Source of the DNA: Linnemannia hyalina
Taxonomy: Eukaryota > Mortierellomycota > Mortierellomycetes > Mortierellales > Mortierellaceae
DNA: 64,000 nt
Assembly: GCA_019671135.1 (NCBI GenBank)
Contig: JAHRHY010000011.1
Span: forward strand, 372,001-436,000
Reading direction: 5' to 3'
The notes under the pieces were generated by a model. The model saw nothing but the letters and a program-made list of their open reading frames with translations, was not told where the DNA came from and did no database searches. The position numbers and the translations under genes are program-made. This document shows positions 1 to 12,213 of the stretch, in pieces (positions within the stretch are counted from its first letter, which is position 1; each line of letters begins with the position of its first letter).

Positions 1-2315
1 TTAACGTTTTTCTTTCACACTTTCTCGTTACACTTAGCCAACTTGCCGAGTATGGTTATGCACAGGTAAGTAGAGGAGACTTTTTGTTCGACTTGGCTAC
101 CATAACTTCGGCAAATCTCAGAGATATAACTGACCTTTTTTTTGTTTTTCTTTCTCTTGAACTTGTTGTAGTTGGCACAGGTGGTCGCCGAACAAACTCA
201 TACCTCTGTGACGATTAAGCCTAGTCCACGTCTCAGTGAGATGCTCTTTATCGCACAAGGTAAACGACAACATCACCAATCGACTTACTGCTGCTGAACA
301 AAGTGGTCAACTCGCTTGAATGTACTAACATACGTTGTACATAACCTGGTATCCATAGAGGAATCGGTGGAGATTGAGCCGACAGACCACACCAAACTCC
401 AACAAGGAGCCGCCTCCGGTGCAATGGAAGAAGAAGATGACGATGACGACGATGACGATGACGAGGAAATGCAGGACGCCACCGCAGGAGCACCAACAGG
501 ACCCTCTGAAGGCGGGGACACCAACACCGACGCCGACACCAACACCAAAACAAAAGGAGGAAAACGTCCGGTCATGACCCGTCTCAACCTGGACATGGAC
601 CCGAAATCGAGCCACCGGACCAAAGGTCCCAACCTGAAGACGGTTTACACGACGACACACAAGGAATCGGTGACCTGTACGACGTTCAGTAAAGACGGGC
701 GGTATGCGGCTTCCGGAAGCGCAGATACATCGCTCAAGATCTTGGACGTGAATAAAATGAAGCTCGTTGATCATGATGGCGGCAACGATGTTCATCCGGT
801 GATTCGCACTCTTTATGACCATACCACCGTAAGGATCTCATCGAGGATGTACTTGGAGGATTTGGTTATTTTGAGCTGCTGCTGTTTGTTTGTTTTTTTG
901 GTGGCACAGATGAAGGAAGGGAGGAGGGGGGGGTTTCTGAGGATTTGAGAGAAGACTGAGGAGGTTGAAGAATAATTGGGAAAACGGGATTATTCTGCGG
1001 AACTAACGGTCTTCCTTCTTTTTTTTTTTGCTGCTATTTTTTTTTTTTTTTTTTGTATTGTTAGCCTGTGACGGATTGCGATTTCCATCCTAACGGCCTC
1101 GTCCTCGCGGCCAGTTCAGACACTGTCGTCAAGCTTTACGATCTCTCCAAGCCTTCCGTCAAGCGCTCCTTCCGCTACCTCCAGGTACGCCTTGCAGTTT
1201 TTTACTTTTATTTGTTCCAAAAAAAACCCCCCTCTCAAGCTTGTCCTGTATTGACCCTCTTTTCTAATCTCGTACACATGGCTTCCTAATAGGACTCTCA
1301 CCCGATCACCTCGGTATCATTCCACCCTTCAGGCGACTTCCTCCTTGTCGGATCTGAATCAGAAACCGTCCGAATCTACGACGTCAAAACTCTCCAATGC
1401 TTCACACCCAAAGCCTTCACTGCCCCACCCCCACCGCCCACCAACCGCCAGTCTGGCAACGATGATTCTGCAGCGTCGGCAGCAGCGGCACAACATCAAC
1501 ACCAAGTCCAACAACAGGGTCCTCATCGTGGAGGGATCAATCATATTGAATATGCACCGACGGGATCGGTTTTTATCAGTGCGTCACAGGATGGGTCGAT
1601 TAAAGTCTGGGATGCGATTTCGGGCAAGGTGGTGAGGACGATTGAGGGTGCGCATAGCGGGAAGGGAAGGGAGTTCTCGGGAGTGACGAGTGCTACCATC
1701 TCAAAGAATGGGAGGTATATCTTGAGTGGAGGGATGGATTCGTCTAGGAAGTTGTGGGATTTGGGAAGTGGAAAGTTGATCCATAACTTCTTGGGTGCTA
1801 CTCAGAAGGTAATGTTTTTTTTTGTTAGTTGGTTGTTGGTTGTTATACAAAGGGAACACAGCTTTTTTTTTTTTTTTTTTTTCAACACCTAACCCAATCC
1901 TTGACTTTCTTTTTTTTTTTTTTAACCAACGAATATGAAATAGATGGAGAAGCAATCAACGGTATTCTCATACAACGAAGACTTTGTCTTCAGTTCTGAC
2001 GAATCCAACAACACGATCGTCTGCTGGGACTCGCGTTCAGGAAGCCTGGTCAAGCGGTATGCAGGACATCAGGGGTTGATCCGGTCTGTGGCTGCATCGC
2101 CGGTCGAGAATGCGGTCATTAGCTGTGGAGATGATAATCGTGTGAGGTACTGGTGTACTCCTGCGGCCTCTGCTGCCGCCGCTGCTGCCAATGCTAACAC
2201 GCAACGTCACCACCACCAGGGACAAGGACACCAGCAGCAGCAACAGCAGCCTCAAGGACATCATCAGGGACATCAGCATCAAGGGTCTTATGGTGGTGGG
2301 CCAGGATCGCCTTGA
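1..2315 (+). CDS. CSTF1: Cleavage stimulation factor subunit 1 (CstF-50), 5' partial
   Basis: WD40 subunit of the CstF complex, which binds the GU-rich element downstream of the poly(A) signal during nuclear mRNA 3'-end formation. Exons in the window: about 38-65, 172-259, 359-828, 1065-1184, 1293-1808 and 1944-2315, with all phases consistent. The stretch after the left edge (QLAEYGYAQ...VVAEQT) matches the end of the N-terminal homodimerisation domain, so the start codon and first exon lie off the window. WD blades follow, with family-typical pieces such as HPVIRTLYDH, SKPSVKRSFRYLQ, FHPSGDF and CWDSRSGS. Between dimerisation domain and propeller there is an acidic run of nine consecutive Asp, and a Gln/His-rich insert follows the last blade; both look lineage-specific. 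It converges on CHO2. Identification is strong; the exact left exon border is inferred from a pyrimidine tract ending in TTAG at 34-37. Confidence 0.9.
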
Positions 2316-2623
2316 AAGAAAAAAAGAAAGGCGTAGTAGCTGAGGTACAATGGAGAAGAGGTGTTGCATGGATTAATTACCCATACAAAAAAAAATTAAA
2401 CATGAAAAAAATGATATCAAACGACGTGTTTTTTTGTTGATATTTTTTTTTAGTACTGGGGGGGGGGGGGCATGTTGATGTGCATTACCAACTGTCTATC
2501 TTTTTTTTAAAAACACGAAAGGATCTTATCTACAACTGAAAAAAAAAGTGGGGGGTGGTGGTAGGGGGAGGGGGGATAGAAAACAAAGGGGCGGGGGTAG
2601 AAGTTGATTTTTTGTAGTTTGAT
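2316..2623. other. Convergent 3' intergenic region, CSTF1/CHO2
   Basis: About 300 bases between the stop codons of two converging genes. It holds A- and T-runs, a 13-base G run at about 2458-2470 and a further G-rich stretch near 2551-2600. No open frame or clear AATAAA is seen. It should carry both 3' UTRs. Confidence 0.6.
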
Positions 2624-5600
2624 TTACAAGGCGGCAGCAACAGAAGCGACCAAGCTCGGTTCGGGGAAGGCCGCAAACTGAGGCTGTCCCACAGCATGAC
2701 CTTGGGGAACGACTTTTGAGAACGGTGCCAAAGCCCTAGTAGCGGTAAAGATCCTCAAGGCCAAATGCAAACACGACATATCCAGAGAAACAACTTCCCA
2801 TGCAAACTCGATCCCGTACATGAGTTGGATCCCCTTGACGATCCGTTCTGCGATCTGCTCGTTGATCATGATGAACCGCTCGTCGACCGTGCAGGGCATG
2901 GTTTCTTCGTCAGAGTTGTAGCAGCGTTGGACGTAGGGGAGGAGGGATTGGCTGATGGATGCGACTGAGTGTTCGGCTTCTCCCTGAAGGCTCGACACTA
3001 TTGAAATTGCATGGGAAATCAAGGAGGGTAGGCAGTTAGGAAAACAAAGATCATTTCTTTGAAGAAAAAAAAGGGCAGCATGAACAGATTTTCAACATCA
3101 CAAAAAGAATAACTTACGGGCGATCTTGAAGGGGGTGGTGTGGACCATGACGTTGTACCGTCCATGATGGTGGTACCGGAACTCAAAAGTACCCTGGAAC
3201 CAGGGCAACTTGTCTCCCACAAACACAACACGTCCCTTACACAACTCCTTGTCATCAATCCGGACAACCTCCTCCTCAATCACCTCACCATCGCCCATGC
3301 CCGCATGGTTCTCAACACCCTCCAGAGCCTCGCCCAGTCCCAAATCCTTGCCGACATAGAGGTACCGGTTCTTGGAAGCGACGGTCGTGACCTTTGTCGA
3401 GTTGTTGGAAGAGGTCTTGTAGATCCCGATCCAGTCTTTGGTGCCATGGTTCAAAGGCGCCGTCCATTCGACCGTCAACTGTTGTCCAAGCTCGTACGTA
3501 GGAACACCGTTCTCGTCCTGGCTCGCCAAAGAGTCGACAACCTTGATCGAGTACTGCGACATATCATACACCCCCATATCTTCCCAAGTCCTGGCAACAA
3601 TCAACTTTTCACTACTCGACTCCAAAAACGCCTTGGAACTCGTCACCATCTCCTGCAACCTCGGCGCAACACTCTGAACCAACTCATTCAAATCGCCCCG
3701 TGTACCCTCCACAAAATCCTGTGCCTTCTCCGACACCTCCCTCGTCCTCTGCAACACATCCTTGATCTCGGGCGTTTCTTCAATCTTTTCGCGGATCTTG
3801 GAGACAACTTCGTTCTTGAGGTTCTTGGGGAGGATCTGGGCGGCCTTGACGGTCTTGACCACTCCGGCGTCCTTGCGGACCTTGTCGCCGTAGATCTTGC
3901 GCATGTGGGGGGACTCGACGTAGTGGAGGAAGACAAAGTTGGAGACTTGGGAGAACATGGCGAGGATAAAGATTGACCAGCTGTTGCAGATCAGTGTCAT
4001 GCCCCAGAATGCTGCGTGGCCCATCACCTTCTCAGGGTTGTTCACGAATCTGTTTGGAAGCATAAAAAGGAGGGTGGAGGGGTGTAAATAGTGGGTTAGT
4101 TATTCGAAGCATTCACCAACAAACAACTAACAAAAATGGATTAACAAAACAACCATTCGCTTACCGATAGATGCCGGTGTAAAAGAGACCAGAGGAAGAA
4201 TCCTCAATAAAGAAATCGCCATAGAACCATCCAAAGTCACCAAGGACCTCAAAGACCGAGACAGAAGCCCAGATATGCAATGCAATCAACGCCAACCCAA
4301 GAACGTGTCTCAACAACACAGTTCCATAAGTCCAGTCATCAGGGATCGAGTACATCTTGAAGGCTGCAAGGAAAAACGTCGCATAGGTCATCGAGTTGGA
4401 CAGGTTAAAAATACTCTTCCAGCTCTGGAAGGCATCCTGGACGGTTCCTCCGTGCTTGATGAAATGCTTGGTATAGAACTTGTTGACACTCTGCTGCTTC
4501 AACACAGCTCCCAAGACATACGAATGGAAGATTCTCCAGAGGAAAGCCTGGATGACCATCACGAAGGTCAAGAACCGGGGGCCGGTGTTGGAGACGAGGA
4601 GGGGAGCGACGGTGGCGTAGAAGATGATGAGGGCGACAAAGATGTCGTTGGAGCGGAAGATGTCAAAGTTCTTGAAGACGATCAGATCCCGACGGAAGTA
4701 GGTGTTGTACATGTCCTTGGATCCGCAAGGAACCAATGTTGCGGCCTGGTCGATCGGTGCAACTGCGGGAGTGGCAGTGACATCTGATGCAGAGAGGATG
4801 GGGGTACCGGGGGCGGTGCTGTTGGCGGCTGAAGCACGCTTCTTGTGAACCGTAGGAGGGTTGTACGTCTTGTCGATATCTACAATTTTCAGGACGCCTT
4901 TGTCAGTACAACGGTTCTCTGTTCTTCCTGTTCTCAATTTGCAAGTGTTCCAAGAAAATAGAGATGAGGAACTTACGGGGGTTCTCGACGATGGTGAGGA
5001 AGACGAATTGGGCGGCATGGGCAGCGAGGGAGACAAAGAGGACCATGTAGGAAGCCATCATGAGCGAGATACCATAGTAACCCGCATATCCGACGGAGTA
5101 CATGGGGTGGGGTGCCATCTCGAAGACACCATCGAACGTCAGCGACTGTTCGATCAAGAAGAAAAAGTCGCCCCAGTCTATGTTACCCAAGGACATGAAA
5201 GAGGAGGGAGGAGTTTGAATCGTGTGAAGGTGTGGGGTTAGTTTTTTTTTTTGTTGAAGAACATATGAATGCTGGCGGGAACAACCAAGAAGAAAAAAAA
5301 AAGCAGGGGACAGGTACACACCCGCACATATCATAATATGCACATTTAAAAGTGAGCAGGAATCGAATCTCATGTTTATCAAGCGTAAAACCCTGCCTTC
5401 TTTTCTTCCTTCTTTAGTGGCTCTCTTGTTCCTCTTTCTCATTCAAACTCTCGCAACTCACCCCAACGCAAAACAGCAACAAAAAAACCTGCGTTATTTG
5501 CCGTGCGTGCGCTGAGATCTTGTTTTTCCATGCCCAGTCCATCTTGTCACTCCTGAACATTCACTTCAGATAACAAAACGAACAAACAAATGATGTATGA

Positions 5601-6864
5601 TGATGATGATGAAAACAAAGGAGAGCGACTTACACCAGGCAAAGTCCTTGACGACGCGGTGGGCATCGAGCTTGACCCAGATGTTGAAGGAGACAAGGAT
5701 GAAACCGGCGATCCAGCGCAAGAGGTGGCTAAAGAAACCCGATCCGGCGGGGAAGGTCAACCACGATAGCGCAAAGCACACATACGTCGTGAAATCGTTC
5801 ATCAAGATCAGATCCACCAACTGGCGGTACAACAACCAAGTGTTGAATTCGATTGGCGCCGTCTATTTTATAGAGAGTTCGCATTGGGCACCGGTGTTTT
5901 GTTGATTGTTAGTATTCGACAATGGTACTCAAGCTTCAATACTCTTGATAACAATAAAGTACTTTTTTTTTTTTACTTTACCTCAAAGTCGTAGTCAGAG
6001 TCCATCTTGCAGGTGAGCTCCCGGTTGAGCCAGTCATACCAGGGACTACCACTCTTCTTGTCAAAGATCCCCTTCTCCTTGGCCCAAGCAACCAGACCTC
6101 TGCGCTCACTCTGCAGCTTCAAGAGGTAACCCAATCCCGCATTATAGCCTGCTCTCCAGAACACGAACAGGACCAAGAACAGCCACCGCTTGACTGAGGT
6201 AGGGAGGGTGAAGAAGAGGAAGATCTGGAAGCCCATGACGGCAAGGGTCATGATATCGAAGGCCGACTTTTTCTTGCTCATGTCAAAGATCTCGGACAAC
6301 ATATCCTTTGTCACAGGGACTCTGAAGACTATGGTAAGAGGTCATTTGGGAGAGAGAGAGAGATGGAAAAGGTGAAAGAAGGGGAGTGGAGAAAGAGAGA
6401 GAGGAGGTGTGAGATTCGATTCTTATATCGTTGTCCGTGTGTGTACTTTGAAAAACCAAAAGGAAAACGAGATCCCGAGACAACGCAGATAGAGTCCTGT
6501 CCCTGGGTGAACGAGGGCATGCTTCGTGCATGCTCGTGCTATCGTTTGTTCAATTGAACAAGCAAACACAAAGGAACTAGCAACAATAAGCAAAATGATA
6601 AGAGGAAAAAGGAAGGTGGAGAGACATACTGGTTCCGTTGGGGGTCTTGCCAAAGGCAGCCTCCTCCTGCTCCTTGGCAAGGCTCTGCTTCTGAGAGTCC
6701 GACAGGGAGTGGTTCAACGACAAATCCTCAGACGAGTCGCGGGTCCCGCTGTTATCGTTGTTTGAGGGAGTGGCAGAGGCGTGGAGTCTGTTGGCGGTGG
6801 AGACGCCATTGTCGACGACGGACTCGACGGTTGTTGTCTTCCTGTTGCGAATCTCGAATTCCAT
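2624..6864 (-). CDS. CHO2: Phosphatidylethanolamine N-methyltransferase (CHO2 type)
   Basis: ER membrane enzyme that puts the first methyl group from S-adenosylmethionine on phosphatidylethanolamine, the entry step to phosphatidylcholine. Exons on the minus strand: 6864-6630, 6328-5982, 5862-5634, 5177-4977, 4879-4165, 4049-3118, 2997-2624, giving 1010 residues, a little longer than yeast Cho2. Seen: the N-terminal family block [10 protein letters not shown] after a Ser/Asn-rich leader; many hydrophobic spans; two methyltransferase repeats, the first with [13 protein letters not shown] (about residue 295) and VENPHIDKTY (about 335-345), the second with [15 protein letters not shown] (about 630). 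A C-terminal beta-sandwich-like part has DWIGIYK and [14 protein letters not shown]. The start at 6864 is the first ATG of the exon that splices cleanly to the conserved block. The 5' leader is strongly A/G-rich. Lipid-responsive control is known for yeast CHO2; I see no clear inositol element here. Confidence 0.95.
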
Positions 6865-7889
6865 TCCTTTTTTCGTTTCTTGAGAGAGAAGGAGGGAAGG
6901 GCGGGAAAAGAAAAGGACAAAAAGAGGTGAGGAATGAACAACCAGGAAAGGAAAGAAAAAAAAAAAAAAAAAAGAAAAAAAAAAGAAAAGAAAGAAGAAA
7001 GAAGGAACGAGAGGGAACCTGGAAAAAGGAATGAAGGAATGAAGGAATGAGAGCCGAGGCAATGAACAAAAACGAAAGAGAGGGGGATTTCGATTAGCTT
7101 CCAAAGAGATCTATGGCCAAGCAGACGAGCAAGCAAACAAGTGAAAGGAAATCGAAGAAGGAAAACAAGCGGTTGGAGAGGGAGGACAAAGGGTCAGGGG
7201 ACAGGGACAGGAAGGGGAGCCTTCAATTGCTCGTGCTCCTCGTGCCTGGCCCTGGCTTGTCCACCGATTTCCTTTGGTGCTCTGACGAGCTCGTGCTTCG
7301 ATTATTCTGATAGGGAAATAGAAAACCTGCTTTGTACCTGTACGTGCTGACAGCCACATTGGCGGACATATACACAAAAAATGGGGGTGGGGGCACACAT
7401 TCGATCGTCATGGCTCCCCTTTCTCTCATTTTATTTATTTTTTGCATGGTACCTCCTTCCTACAAGCAATTGAACTATCCACACACTACTGCCTCTATTC
7501 CTTCGTGTATCCATCACCTTCCCTCCCTCCCGTTGAGGCCTCATTCGCTTCGTTCAACCAACTGCACATGAAAGGAAGGGACACCCCGTAAGAGAATATC
7601 GCGTGCATTCTTGTTTGCGGGCGTGTCTCTGGACGGATGTGATTGGCCAAAGATCCCTTTTCAAGTGTTAGGTATCCCCTTCCGCGGTCCTTAGCTCGCC
7701 ACGCGAACCTTGTTGTGTTTTTCTCACTCTTTTACCCCAACAACTTTTGTTTGCTTTTGATCTGCCACTGCCACGACACACACACATAAACATAGAAGCC
7801 AACACACACACAAACAAAACGGGAGGCACACACATGGAAGAAAACAAAACTGGATTTTTTTGGATTTCGGGTCTTCTTTTTGCGTCCAC
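6865..7889. other. Intergenic region between CHO2 and PHR1
   Basis: CHO2 5' leader and promoter plus the 3' end of PHR1. It holds an A/G-rich run (about 6950-7030, pyrimidine-rich on the coding strand) and a CA-rich stretch near 7775-7825. Open frames here are short, low in complexity and show no family features. No gene is called. Confidence 0.6.
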
Positions 7890-10297
7890 TTAGGAAAGGC
7901 CAAGCGCTCGCTTGAACTCTTCGAGATACCTAGCCTTGGCCTTCGCATGCTCCACAATCGGCTTTGAATACCTATAATATATTTCCATCCAGTCGATCGA
8001 CAAACGTCCATGTACCACCACAGCGTACATAGAACATAGAACATAGAACATAAAAAAATATCATATCAGTCTATATCCATTCAACAAAAGAAAACACGCC
8101 ATACGGGAATAGTCACCTCTCTTTTCACTTACCCGAGTTTGGCAAAGTCCTTGGGAGAGAGCGCCTGGGAGGGATCATGGATCTGCTTGTCCGTCAACGA
8201 CTTGAGCTCGGGAACCCATCTGCGGATGTACTCGCCCTTGGGATCGTACCGTTGCGACTGCAGCAGTGGGTTGAACACGCGAAAGTATGGCTGACTGTCC
8301 GTTCCCGTCGATGCACTCTAAAATATCACGCACGCACATAAGAAGACGACGTAAAAATAATTACTTTTCTCTCACTCTAACTCTCTTCTTATGGACATGG
8401 CTATAAAGTATACGAAAACATGGCATCTTGATTTCCCTCCCTTACTTCTGAACTTACCCATTGCCAACCTCCATTGTTGGAGGCAAGATCGCCATCGATC
8501 AAGTTGTTCATAAAGTATTTCTCGCCTTGTTGCCAGTTGATGAGAAGATCCTTCACAAGGAAGCAGGCCACGATCATTCGCAGGCGGTTGTGCATGTATC
8601 CCGTTGCCTTCAACTGTCTCATTCCTACAACGTGCAATACGCAAAAGTCAGCTAGTTAGAGAAAGGAGGAACAATAACATGAAAAATGAAAAACTGTAAG
8701 AGGAAAATGGCACTTGCCTGCATCGACGATGGGGAAGCCGGTCTTTCCTTCAGTCCACCGCTGAAAGTGCTCGTTGTTATCGGTCCATTGCACTCGCTCC
8801 GTCTTTGGTTGGAAGGCACGGCTCATACATACCCTTGGAAACGCCACCAATATATGCCTATAGAACTCCTTTCAGCGAAATAAAAAAAGACCCGTCAACG
8901 AAGGAAAAAGCACAAAACCTACGATCATAAAGCACCCTTAACATCCAATCGAGGAGACATACCCTCCAGCCTAGCTCCTTAATCCAGGTCTTGAGTCCAT
9001 CGTCTCCACTCTGGATCTTGTTTTTGTTGGCAATCCGAGCAGCGACGATACACTGTCGAGTTGACAGCACTCCCGCGTTCAAGTATGGGCTTAACATACT
9101 GGTGCCATCCTGATGTGGCACATCGCGTCCCTGGTGATATTTTTTCGCCTTTTCTTGGACAAACTTATCCAATCTCGCGTGGGCTTCGTCTTCTCCTGCA
9201 GGGTACCGGCGCTTCATCTCGTCGACATCCAATGGGTGAGGGTGAGATGATGGAGGCTTTGCCTTGAAGTACTCTACATAGATCTCCTTGGCTTTGAGTG
9301 GGTTGGCGTCTGACATCTCGGTAATTTCGAGGTAGTGAGACTCGGTCTCGACTAGTTTGCACCAAGTGTTGTAGAATGGTGTGAAAACCGCATACGGATT
9401 GCCCGTCTAATCGTCAAATGGAGTATGTGTGTAGTTAGTCTCAACAGGTTATCCAAGAGTCTATTAAAACAAGACGACAGCTTCAAGACAACGTACTTTT
9501 GTGCGGACATCCTCGGCAGGAACGACAAGCTGATCCTCATGCTCTTCCACATAAACACTTGGATGCTTCCTCGCCAGTGCCTCCCTAACTACCCGATCCC
9601 GCTTTCGCTCATCGACCATCAACTCCTGACTCCAAAACACATGACTAACGCCCATCCCCTCCACAACCTCCTCCACGACCTTCACAACATCCGTCTTCTT
9701 CCTAGCTGTCTTGACCACCAGAGGGATCGCCAGCTTATCCAGAGAAGCTTTTAGAGTTACAAGGTTGCGCATCCAGAAATCAATCTTGACGGGCGCCTCA
9801 TCATGTTCTGCCCACTCTTCTTCCGAGATGATGTAGAGGGCGATGAGAAAGTGGTTGTTGCCGGTGCCACCGACTTTGGAGCGCATGGATGCGGCGTAGA
9901 GGGCTTTGTTGTCGCGGATGCGGAGGTCGTTTCTGAACCACATGAGGGCGTTTCTTGTGACGATCGGGCCGTTGTGTTCTTCCTCCGCTTTGACAACGAC
10001 CTTGGTGGTTGTTGTTGCTATGTTGCTATGTGATCCTGATCCATGGATGATAGGCGTGGCTGCGTAGTTGGATACGTGCTTCTTGAGCTGCTTGACTGAC
10101 GATGTGTGGTCGACAGTACCGTCCTCCTTCTCCTGTGCTTTTCTCTTTGTAGGCGACATGTTCAGGTAGAAAGTGTTTGCAAACGTGAATATTGAGCGTT
10201 TTGCTTCTGTCTGTGTTGCTGTTCTGAGGTAAAGGCGGGAAAGTGTTGTTGTTGTTGTTTGGGTGATGAGGACAAGATGATGAATGTGCGTGTGCAT
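7890..10297 (-). CDS. PHR1: Deoxyribodipyrimidine photolyase (class I CPD photolyase)
   Basis: FAD enzyme that uses blue light to split cyclobutane pyrimidine dimers. Exons: 10297 or 10159-9497, 9406-8963, 8868-8718, 8624-8458, 8317-8133, 7971-7890. From the ATG at 10159 it is 563 residues; from an in-frame ATG at 10297 it is 609. Antenna domain: [20 protein letters not shown] domain: [45 protein letters not shown], then [11 protein letters not shown] and PYFRVFNP. The NNGGWQW segment has the Asn next to flavin N5 that is typical of CPD repair enzymes, which argues against a cryptochrome. The 46-residue extension has a single Glu and is rich in Thr, Leu and Arg, like a mitochondrial presequence; after the second Met comes SPTKRKAQ, a likely nuclear signal. 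The intron at 8625-8717 has a GC donor (GCAAGT). Family assignment is firm; use of both starts is inference. Confidence 0.95.
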
Positions 10298-10416
10298 TCG
10301 AAATGAATGAAAGAGAAGAAGAATGAAGAAACCGGATCAGTCTCATAGCTTTGACCGTATCTGGAACGTGCGAGAGGGGATCATCATGAGATCAGGCGGC
10401 AAATATTTTTCCGCGC

Positions 10417-10425
10417 TTTCGCGCC
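10417..10425 (+). promoter_or_regulatory. E2F/SBF-like site in PHR1 promoter
   Basis: TTTCGCGCC, with the related TTTTTCCGCGC just before it (from about 10406) and TTCGCGA just after. TTTCGCGC fits the E2F consensus and, on the other strand, the fungal SBF core CGCGAAA. It lies 120 bp upstream of the PHR1 extended start. Function is inferred from motif only. Confidence 0.35.
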
Positions 10426-10448
10426 TTCGCGACTACGAACAACTAGCG

Positions 10449-10453
10449 CCAAT
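10449..10453 (+). promoter_or_regulatory. CCAAT box
   Basis: GCGCCAATCAG, a good match to the CCAAT-box context bound by the HAP/NF-Y complex, about 155 bp upstream of the extended PHR1 start. Motif match only. Confidence 0.35.
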
Positions 10454-11803
10454 CAGATCTCATGGTATAAGGGCGCCATTGCTTGGATCGTGTCTGTCTC
10501 TGAACTATGTCACGAAGAAACACCGCTTCTCCCAGATACACTTGTACCGGTACTGTACCCACATCCATCAATGGAAGGTATGCTGAGAAAACACGCATAG
10601 TCGGAGACTCGCACCCACACCGTGAGATCCCTAGAAACCGGCCCATCTGTTGTTGATTTTTGTTCCAATTGAGATAATGCGGCGAAGGAGAATCATGCGA
10701 TAGGAAGAAACTAAAACACATAGTAGTAGATGTTGCAATGGTCCTATCCTTCGGAGCTTATCTTCCCATGGCCACTACATTCCGGCGCCTTCTACAGTAT
10801 ACTAGTATATCCGCCATTTACAAAGGGAGCTTAAGGCGCCCTCTAATATTACCATGCATGCCATGTCAGTCTAGTGTGGCTTGCATTTGGGCGGGGATTT
10901 TATGTTTGTTAATTACGTCTCATCGGAGAGAAAAAAGCCGACAAGAAAGAAGATCCAGATTCAGGTCAGACATGGTGTAACAACCCTAGACGCTGTGGCC
11001 CCTGTGGTGTCTGTCAGTACCACCTTGCACCAGCGCCGTGGACATCGTGCCCTCAAGATAGGCAAACAACAAGCTCACGGCTGTTGATCAAAAAAGAAAA
11101 GAATAATAAGGTCTGAGCAGATCCTAAGGTTGGAGTAGTTTGAGAGCATCCTATTGGTTTTTTTTTTGGTGAACAAAAGATGCAAGTTTCCATGGATCTC
11201 TTGGTGCTCCTCTCCCTCTGCCTGGAGGAGGGATCCATCCAGGCTTACAGGGGTAAAAGGAGGAAAAGTCTAGTCAAGTCTATGAAGGGGTACTCCTGAA
11301 GTGGTACAGAGCAGTGGCAAAGATGGTTTATCTGTGTGAACGCAATACGACAATGGATCCCGAGTAAACCTGTCTCTACTGCCAACAATTATAACAACCA
11401 AGGCAAAGTGAGCATCCATTTCCAGCGTTCAGTGTCCGTTGGCGATGTATGTATTTATTATTTATGAACATTCCTTCATGTCTCGCCTGAAAACACAGCT
11501 GGAGTTGACTGTTACATGGCGACATCGACCGTTTCTTTCCATCTGCCTGATCTTTGCCATGTACCCTGGTCAACGGTTCAATGGTCATTGCTTTCACCTT
11601 GTGCACCACCATACACTGTCACCACTCCAATGGCCAATTGGCCTCTCTTTTCTTCCCATTCCACTCTCCATCCTATCCACCGCACTAAACCCTAACTAAG
11701 TGAGTGCTATTTCAATCAAATCAAAAGGATATTTTTATTTCCTATTAGTCCATTTCTTTGCTCAGCCAAGTGCTCTCAGACCATCCATTCATCCCGTTCA
11801 TCT

Positions 11804-11839
11804 CATTCAACCCATTCAACCCATTCAACCCATTCATCC
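11804..11839 (+). repeat. 9-bp tandem repeat (CATTCAACC)n
   Basis: Three exact copies of CATTCAACC followed by the variant CATTCATCC, in the promoter region of the membrane protein gene at 12214. A degenerate copy precedes it. Confidence 0.8.
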
Positions 11840-12213
11840 CCTGACCCTCATTTCCTGTCCGCACAATGCCCCCTATCTTCCTTCCTTTGTGGTTGTCTAT
11901 CTTTCTTGGCCGTTCATCTCTTCTTCCTTCTCTTCTCTTTTCCTTTTCTTCCTTTTCTTCCTTTTACCTTCACCTCCTCTTACCCTCCCCACTCCTTTCC
12001 TTTCACATCCACAATACTACGTGGGTGCCCCTGTCCCGGATTGAAAGATATCTGGTCCCTTCCTTCCCCTACTCTTTGCCCCCTTTCCTCCGTCGATCTT
12101 CTACTTCCTATCACCCCCCCTTCTCTCCCCTCTTTACCTCGCCTCTCCTACACTCGACTACTCGACTACTCGCCCTCTCCACTCACCAATTGTAACCAAC
12201 AACATCTGTAACA

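Larger units (their letters stand above)
10298..12213. other. Divergent promoter region, PHR1 / membrane protein gene
   Basis: 1.9 kb between two divergent genes. No convincing coding region. The PHR1-proximal part holds GC-rich elements near 10410-10453. The right part, about 11860-12200, is a long pyrimidine-rich tract ending in GTAACAATG, typical of a fungal promoter and 5' leader. A 9-bp tandem repeat lies near 11804. Confidence 0.6.

Noticed and set aside
3140..3976. 278-residue plus-strand frame opposite CHO2
   Set aside because: Lies entirely over a conserved CHO2 exon and has no recognisable family features.
7113..7350. Short plus-strand frames between CHO2 and PHR1
   Set aside because: Low-complexity Lys/Glu/Arg-rich or shifted reading of purine-rich promoter DNA.
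10323..10586. 87-residue plus-strand frame upstream of PHR1
   Set aside because: It overlaps the promoter motifs, has no family feature and no upstream leader or downstream exon.
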